NCBI RefSeq assembly: GCF_009883055.1
Contig: NZ_WWVR01000002.1
Coordinates: 1 to 64,000, forward strand
DNA length: 64,000 nt
Direction of reading: 5' to 3'
DNA from: Blautia sp. BIOML-A1
Lineage (GTDB): Bacteria > Bacillota > Clostridia > Lachnospirales > Lachnospiraceae
A program made the position numbers and the translations under genes. The notes under the pieces are model-generated. The model saw nothing but the letters and a program-made list of their open reading frames with translations, made no database searches and had not been told where the DNA came from. Below, piece by piece: positions 59,694-64,000 of this stretch. Within the stretch, counting starts at the first letter, position 1. Every line of letters starts with the position of its first letter.

Positions 59694-60503
59694 ATGGAAA
59701 AGTTAAATGTAGCAATTGCAGATGATAATGAAAAAATGGTAGAAATACTGGGTCGTATGATTGAAGAGGATAAGGATCTTACGCTGGTAGGTAAGGCACA
59801 TAACGGAGAAGAAATCTGTAATATCATAAAAGAAAGACAGCCGGATGTTGTTGTTCTTGATATTATCATGCCGAAGATGGATGGACTTACCGTTATGGAA
59901 AACTGTAATCATGATCCAGGACTTAAGAAAACACCGGCGTTTATTGTAGTATCTGCTGTTGGACAGGAGAGAATTACAGAGGATGCATTTAATCTCGGTG
60001 CAGAGTATTATATGCTTAAGCCATTTGATAATCAGGTTCTTCTTAATCGCATTAAGAATTTAAGAAGAGGCAGTGACCGCAGAATCCGCGAAAATGTTCA
60101 TCAGAATATTGTAAAAGAAGATACAGCAGCTTATATGACAAGAAATCTGGAAAGCGATGTCACCAATATCATTCACGAAATTGGTGTTCCGGCACATATT
60201 AAAGGTTATCAGTACTTAAGAGATGCGATCATCCTGTCAGTAAATGATATTGAGATGCTGAATTCTATTACAAAAATCCTGTATCCGACAATCGCAAAGA
60301 AATATCAGACCACGCCAAGCCGTGTGGAACGGGCAATCCGTCATGCGATTGAGGTGGCATGGAGCAGAGGCAAGATGGATACCATCGATGCGTTGTTTGG
60401 ATATACTGTGAGTACGGGCAAGGGCAAGCCGACAAATTCAGAATTCATTGCACTGATTGCTGACAAAATTCGTCTGGAATATAAAAAACGCTCTTTCCAA
60501 TAA
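59694..60503 (+). CDS. spo0A: Sporulation master regulator Spo0A
   Basis: 269-residue response regulator. Receiver domain with acidic pocket D10/D11, phosphoacceptor Asp56 in [13 protein letters not shown], and Lys108 in MLKPFD. The DNA-binding domain includes [16 protein letters not shown] and the recognition region [21 protein letters not shown] with [25 protein letters not shown] is 11 bases before ATG. Controls entry into sporulation, including spoIIIA, spoIVB and cotJ in this window indirectly. Confidence 0.97.
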   Translation: MEKLNVAIADDNEKMVEILGRMIEEDKDLTLVGKAHNGEEICNIIKERQPDVVVLDIIMPKMDGLTVMENCNHDPGLKKTPAFIVVSAVGQERITEDAFNLGAEYYMLKPFDNQVLLNRIKNLRRGSDRRIRENVHQNIVKEDTAAYMTRNLESDVTNIIHEIGVPAHIKGYQYLRDAIILSVNDIEMLNSITKILYPTIAKKYQTTPSRVERAIRHAIEVAWSRGKMDTIDALFGYTVSTGKGKPTNSEFIALIADKIRLEYKKRSFQ

Positions 60504-60522
60504 GTGCATTATAGGGTATAAT
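60494..60522 (+). promoter_or_regulatory. Promoter of glgA
   Basis: TATAAT (60517-60522) with TTTCCA (60494-60499) at 17 bases. The -35 overlaps the spo0A stop region. Confidence 0.5.
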
Positions 60523-60527
60523 AAACA

Positions 60528-60569
60528 AAAAAAGCTGTTTCAGAATCGACTTATCTGTACAGCTTTTAT
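60528..60569 (+). terminator. Hairpin between spo0A and glgA
   Basis: AAAAGCTGT (60530-60538) pairs with ACAGCTTTT (60559-60567), loop 20 bases, followed by ATAGAG. It may terminate spo0A transcripts or attenuate glgA from the promoter just upstream. Confidence 0.6.
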
Positions 60570-60598
60570 AGAGATGGGAGCAAGGAGGGCCATTACAG

Positions 60599-62047
60599 AT
60601 GAAAAATATTTTATTTGCAACATCAGAAGCAGTGCCATTTATTAAGACAGGAGGACTTGCCGATGTAGCAGGAGCACTTCCGAAATGCTTTGACAAGCGT
60701 TATTTTGACGTCAGGGTTATTCTGCCGAAATATGCCTGCATGAAACAGGAATGGAAAGACAGAATGGAGTATATCACTCATTTTTATATGGATCTGGGAT
60801 ATAAGAACTGTTATGTAGGAATCATGCATCTGGAGTATGAGGGAATTCACTTCTACTTTATTGACAATGAATACTATTTCAGCGGACCGAAACCATATGA
60901 CAGTGCACCATGGGATCTTGAGAAATTTGCATTTTTCTCCAAAGCGGTTCTGTCTGTGCTTCCGGTAATCAATTTCCGTCCGGATGTGATTCACTGTCAT
61001 GACTGGCAGACGGGTCTTGTACCGGTTTATCTGCATGATTCTTTCCAGCAGAACGAATTCTTCTGGGGTATTAAGTCAATCATGACAATCCATAATCTTA
61101 AATTCCAGGGCGTATGGGATGTAAAGACTGTGCAGGGAATCACTGGTCTTTCTGATTACTACTTTGCACCGGACAAACTGGAGGCTTATAAGGACGCAAA
61201 CTTCTTAAAGGGCGGTATCGTTTTTGCAGATGCGGTGACTACTGTCAGCAATACTTATGCAGAAGAGATCAAAACACCGTTCTATGGAGAAAGACTGGAT
61301 GGACTTCTCTGTGCAAGATCACATGATCTTCGTGGTATCGTCAATGGAATTGATTATGACGTATTTAATCCGGAGACAGATACATGCATTACTCAGAATT
61401 ATAATGCCAAGACCTTCCGCAAAGAAAAGGTTAAGAACAAACTTCAGCTCCAGAGAGATCTCGGACTGAATGAGGATCCGAATGCAATGCTGATCGGTAT
61501 TGTTTCCCGACTGACAGATCAGAAAGGATTTGACCTGATCGCATATGTTATGGATGAACTCTGTCAGGATGCTGTACAGCTGGTTGTTCTTGGTACCGGA
61601 GAAGAACGCTATGAAAATATGTTCCGTCATTTTGACTGGAAATATCATGGCAAGGTATCTGCACAGATTTATTATGATGAACCACTGTCACATCGTATTT
61701 ATGCGGCATCTGATGCATTCCTCATGCCTTCATTATTTGAGCCATGCGGCTTAAGCCAGCTTATGAGCCTTCGTTACGGAACTCTTCCGATCGTTCGTGA
61801 GACAGGCGGTCTTAAGGATACGGTACAGCCATATAATGAGTTTGAGGGAACAGGAACAGGATTCAGCTTTACCAATTACAATGCACATGAAATGCTTGCC
61901 ACTGTCCGTAACGCAGAGCGCGTATTCTATGACAACAAGCGTGAGTGGAACAAGATGGTAGATCGTGCGATGGCAGCTGATTTCTCATGGAACCATTCAG
62001 CAAAACAGTATGAAGAAATGTACAACTGGCTGATCGGAGACAAATAA
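60599..62047 (+). CDS. glgA: Glycogen synthase GlgA
   Basis: 482-residue GT5 glycosyltransferase building glycogen from ADP-glucose. N-terminal SEAVPFIKTGGLADVAGALP contains the KTGGL substrate motif; IHCHDWQTGLVPVYL and the C-terminal SLFEPCGLSQLMSLRYGTLPIVRETGGLKDTV are the other hallmarks. AAGGAGG precedes ATG. Stands alone without other glg genes. Confidence 0.96.
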   Translation: MKNILFATSEAVPFIKTGGLADVAGALPKCFDKRYFDVRVILPKYACMKQEWKDRMEYITHFYMDLGYKNCYVGIMHLEYEGIHFYFIDNEYYFSGPKPYDSAPWDLEKFAFFSKAVLSVLPVINFRPDVIHCHDWQTGLVPVYLHDSFQQNEFFWGIKSIMTIHNLKFQGVWDVKTVQGITGLSDYYFAPDKLEAYKDANFLKGGIVFADAVTTVSNTYAEEIKTPFYGERLDGLLCARSHDLRGIVNGIDYDVFNPETDTCITQNYNAKTFRKEKVKNKLQLQRDLGLNEDPNAMLIGIVSRLTDQKGFDLIAYVMDELCQDAVQLVVLGTGEERYENMFRHFDWKYHGKVSAQIYYDEPLSHRIYAASDAFLMPSLFEPCGLSQLMSLRYGTLPIVRETGGLKDTVQPYNEFEGTGTGFSFTNYNAHEMLATVRNAERVFYDNKREWNKMVDRAMAADFSWNHSAKQYEEMYNWLIGDK

Positions 62048-62061
62048 AACGGATCAGTGCC

Positions 62062-62089
62062 GGAAAGCAATAAACGAATAGCTTTTTTT
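62062..62089 (+). terminator. Terminator 1 after glgA
   Basis: GGAAAGC / GCTTTTTTTC hairpin with 12-base loop and T run. Confidence 0.65.
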
Positions 62090-62090
62090 C

Positions 62091-62122
62091 GGGGGATACC
62101 AGATATAATGGTATCCCCCTTT
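62091..62122 (+). terminator. Terminator 2 after glgA
   Basis: GGGGGATACC / GGTATCCCCC, a perfect 10-bp stem with 9-base loop, then TTTG. It backs up the first hairpin. Confidence 0.8.
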
Positions 62123-62168
62123 GTCTGCAAAAAGGCGAAAAACGAAGAAGAATGGCGAAAAGTTTTCC

Positions 62169-62197
62169 TTGACATTAAAGGGGATTTATAATAGCAT
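62169..62197 (+). promoter_or_regulatory. Promoter of recA
   Basis: TTGACA (62169-62174), 17-base spacer, TAGCAT (62192-62197). An overlapping TATAAT (62187-62192) is too close for that -35. Confidence 0.6.
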
Positions 62198-62211
62198 ATA
62201 AGAAGAAAATA

Positions 62212-62240
62212 CGAACATAGGTTTGCGAAACATAAGTTCG
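62212..62240. promoter_or_regulatory. Two adjacent LexA (SOS) boxes before recA
   Basis: CGAAC-ATAG-GTTTG (62212-62225) and GAAAC-ATAA-GTTCG (62227-62240) both match the Gram-positive CGAAC-N4-GTTCG consensus with one or two changes. They lie just downstream of the recA promoter. Confidence 0.75.
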
Positions 62241-62277
62241 CATCAAACATATATTTATAAAAAGGAGATCCACAGAT

Positions 62278-63339
62278 ATGATGAACGAAGAGAAACAGAA
62301 AGCACTGGAAGCGGCACTTGGACATATTGAGAAGCAGTATGGCAAGGGCTCGGTGATGAAGCTTGGAGATTCCAGTGCGCATATGCAGATAGAGGCAGTT
62401 CCGACAGGTTCTCTTGGTCTGGATATAGCACTCGGAGTAGGCGGAGTGCCGAAGGGACGTATTGTTGAGATCTATGGACCTGAATCCAGTGGTAAGACAA
62501 CCGTTGCCCTGCACATGGTAGCAGAGGTTCAGAAACGCGGAGGAATTGCAGGATTTATTGATGCAGAGCATGCACTTGATCCGGTTTATGCCAAGAATAT
62601 CGGTGTGGATATTGATAATCTTTATATTTCACAGCCGGATAATGGTGAGCAGGCGCTGGAGATCACAGAAACTATGGTGCGTTCTGGTGCAGTGGATATT
62701 GTGATCGTGGACTCTGTTGCAGCCCTTGTCCCGAAGGCAGAAATCGAGGGAGATATGGGAGACAGCCATGTCGGACTTCATGCAAGACTGATGTCACAGG
62801 CTCTGAGGAAGCTTACAGCAGCAATCAGCAGATCCAATTGTGTAGTTATTTTTATCAACCAGCTTCGTGAGAAGGTTGGAGTTATGTTTGGCAACCCTGA
62901 GACCACTACAGGCGGACGTGCCCTTAAGTTTTATGCATCTGTTCGCATGGATGTAAGAAGAACAGAGACATTGAAACAGGGCGGCGAGATGGTTGGTAAC
63001 CATACCAAGGTCAAGGTTGTCAAGAATAAGGTTGCACCGCCGTTTAAGCAGGCGGAATTTGATATCATGTTCGGTACCGGTATCTCCAGAGAAGGCGAGA
63101 TCCTTGATCTTGCAGCGGAGTGCAACGTAGTAAATAAGAGTGGAGCATGGTATTCATACAATGGAGAGCGAATCGGACAGGGACGTGAGAATGTTAAGGT
63201 TTACCTCAAGGATCATCCGGAGATCTGTGAGGAGATTGAGAAGCAGGTAAGAATTCAGTATCATCTTCTTCCGGAGGAAGAAGGCACAACTCAGGCATCA
63301 GGCAAGGCAGCAACACCGGAAATTGAGACAGAAGAATAA
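62278..63339 (+). CDS. recA: Recombinase RecA
   Basis: 353-residue strand-exchange ATPase and LexA coprotease. Walker A GPESSGKT (67-74), [21 protein letters not shown] with Walker B, and the L2 loop [16 protein letters not shown]. No intein. AAAGGAG precedes the first of two adjacent ATGs. recX follows after 5 bases. Confidence 0.98.
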   Translation: MMNEEKQKALEAALGHIEKQYGKGSVMKLGDSSAHMQIEAVPTGSLGLDIALGVGGVPKGRIVEIYGPESSGKTTVALHMVAEVQKRGGIAGFIDAEHALDPVYAKNIGVDIDNLYISQPDNGEQALEITETMVRSGAVDIVIVDSVAALVPKAEIEGDMGDSHVGLHARLMSQALRKLTAAISRSNCVVIFINQLREKVGVMFGNPETTTGGRALKFYASVRMDVRRTETLKQGGEMVGNHTKVKVVKNKVAPPFKQAEFDIMFGTGISREGEILDLAAECNVVNKSGAWYSYNGERIGQGRENVKVYLKDHPEICEEIEKQVRIQYHLLPEEEGTTQASGKAATPEIETEE

Positions 63340-63344
63340 GACAT

Positions 63345-63839
63345 ATGACAGATCATTATCAGGAACAGCAGCAGGCACGCAGGAAGGCACTCCGTCTTCT
63401 GGAACATATGGACAGGACGGAGCGTGGTCTTGCCGACAGACTGAAGCAGGCAGGCTTCTCTGAGAAAGCGACAGAGGACGCGGTATCTTATGTAAGAGAA
63501 CTGGGGTATATCAATGATGAGAGATATGCATTTCATTACATTATGTATCGGATCCATAATAAGAGCCGTCAGAAGATCTTTCAGGAACTGCAGCAGAAGG
63601 GAGTAGACAGACAGACAATACAGTCAGCATGGGAAGAGGCAGAAGAACTGGAGACACCGGATGAGCATGCACTTCTTGTCAGTCTTATAGAAAAGAAATA
63701 TCCTGCGGATTCAGAATTGGATGAGCGAGAGATGCGCCGCCTTATGGGATACTTTGCAAGACGCGGGTTCAGACAGGGTGAGATCAGTTCTGCACTGGAA
63801 GAATTAAATATTACATTCTGCGTAACTGCTCGCAGGTAA
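63345..63839 (+). CDS. recX: Regulatory protein RecX
   Basis: 164-residue RecA modulator with three-helix repeats: RKALRLLEHMDRTERGLADRLKQAGFS, then YINDERYAFHYIMYRIHNKSRQKIFQEL and a C-terminal copy (MGYFARRGFRQGEISSALEEL). Weak ribosome site, so coupling to recA is likely. Confidence 0.93.
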   Translation: MTDHYQEQQQARRKALRLLEHMDRTERGLADRLKQAGFSEKATEDAVSYVRELGYINDERYAFHYIMYRIHNKSRQKIFQELQQKGVDRQTIQSAWEEAEELETPDEHALLVSLIEKKYPADSELDEREMRRLMGYFARRGFRQGEISSALEELNITFCVTARR

Positions 63840-63878
63840 TATTCCGCGAAAATATTCAAACAATATAGATAGAAAAAC

Positions 63879-63907
63879 TTGACATAATTCTTAAAAACAG
63901 CTAAACT
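63879..63907 (+). promoter_or_regulatory. Promoter of rny
   Basis: TTGACA (63879-63884), 17-base spacer, TAAACT (63902-63907), 48 bases before the GTG. Confidence 0.7.
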
Positions 63908-63954
63908 TGTATTGTTGTATTTGTACAATGAAAACTAAATAAGGAGGTGCTCCT

Positions 63955-64000
63955 GTGGCAAGCACAATTATTGTTGCAATTGTCGCTGTAGTGGTCGCAC
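63955..64000 (+). CDS. rny: Ribonuclease Y, N-terminal start (partial)
   Basis: GTG at 63955 follows AAGGAGGTG and opens a frame reading MASTIIVAIVAVVVA to the window end, a hydrophobic membrane anchor as in RNase Y. The recA-recX-rny order is common in Firmicutes. Only 15 codons are present, so the call rests on context and the anchor. Confidence 0.65.
   Translation, partial: MASTIIVAIVAVVVA

Overview
The window reads as a low-to-mid GC, spore-forming Clostridia chromosome, most likely Lachnospiraceae (Blautia/Ruminococcus-like). The basis is the protein flavour, the spoIIIA, spoIVB, spo0A and cotJ genes, Gram-positive Shine-Dalgarno sites before nearly every gene, and tRNA genes without encoded CCA. 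No phage, IS element, CRISPR array or resistance island is visible. Genus level is inference, because no 16S sequence is present.

Layout. 1-0.5 kb: 3' end of a 23S rRNA gene followed by tRNA-Asn, tRNA-Glu and tRNA-Cys, with no 5S between them. 0.7-4.7 kb (minus): pyrC, then a cysteine desulfidase-family gene with a dicarboxylate/amino-acid symporter. 4.8-10.2 kb: the conserved rpsF-ssb-rpsR-gdpP-rplI-dnaB block. 10.2-15.1 kb: a MerR-like regulator, an 8Fe ferredoxin (57 aa), a DUF1858 redox protein, mecA, a small unknown gene and an SH3/GH18 cell-wall protein. 15.3-21.9 kb: trkHA, mscS, bioY, an MFS transporter and a flavin reductase. 22-24.5 kb: cotJABC, a Nudix hydrolase and thiE.

24.5-30.8 kb is the most unusual part. 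A cobalamin riboswitch and terminator precede an exported CbiK-type chelatase with acidic repeats at both ends, an exported two-domain protein I cannot name, and a FecB/BtuF-FecCD-FecE-type ABC importer whose ATPase carries an extra C-terminal domain. It looks like a B12-repressed extracytoplasmic cobalt/tetrapyrrole acquisition system. 30.8-36.6 kb: a TetR regulator with three TGACY-N3-AGTCA operators, an MMPL exporter and a 948-residue secreted LxxG-repeat protein.

36.7-42.2 kb: an FtsW/RodA-family protein, acpP, gltX, a UvrD-type helicase and an Sfp-type phosphopantetheinyl transferase. 42.3-47.3 kb: the complete spoIIIAA-AH operon, including a 212-nt AF/AG overlap. 47.4-60.5 kb: prfC, an Asp23 family gene, nusB-xseAB-ispA-dxs-tlyA-nadK-argR-recN, spoIVB and spo0A. 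60.6-64 kb: glgA, SOS-controlled recA-recX, and the first codons of rny.

A second pattern runs across the accessory parts. A palindromic repeat built on GTAACTGT...ACAGTTAC occurs at least five times (12.3, 12.6, 13.3, 21.2 and 21.3 kb), each time just downstream of a predicted -10 element in the 5' leader of a different gene.
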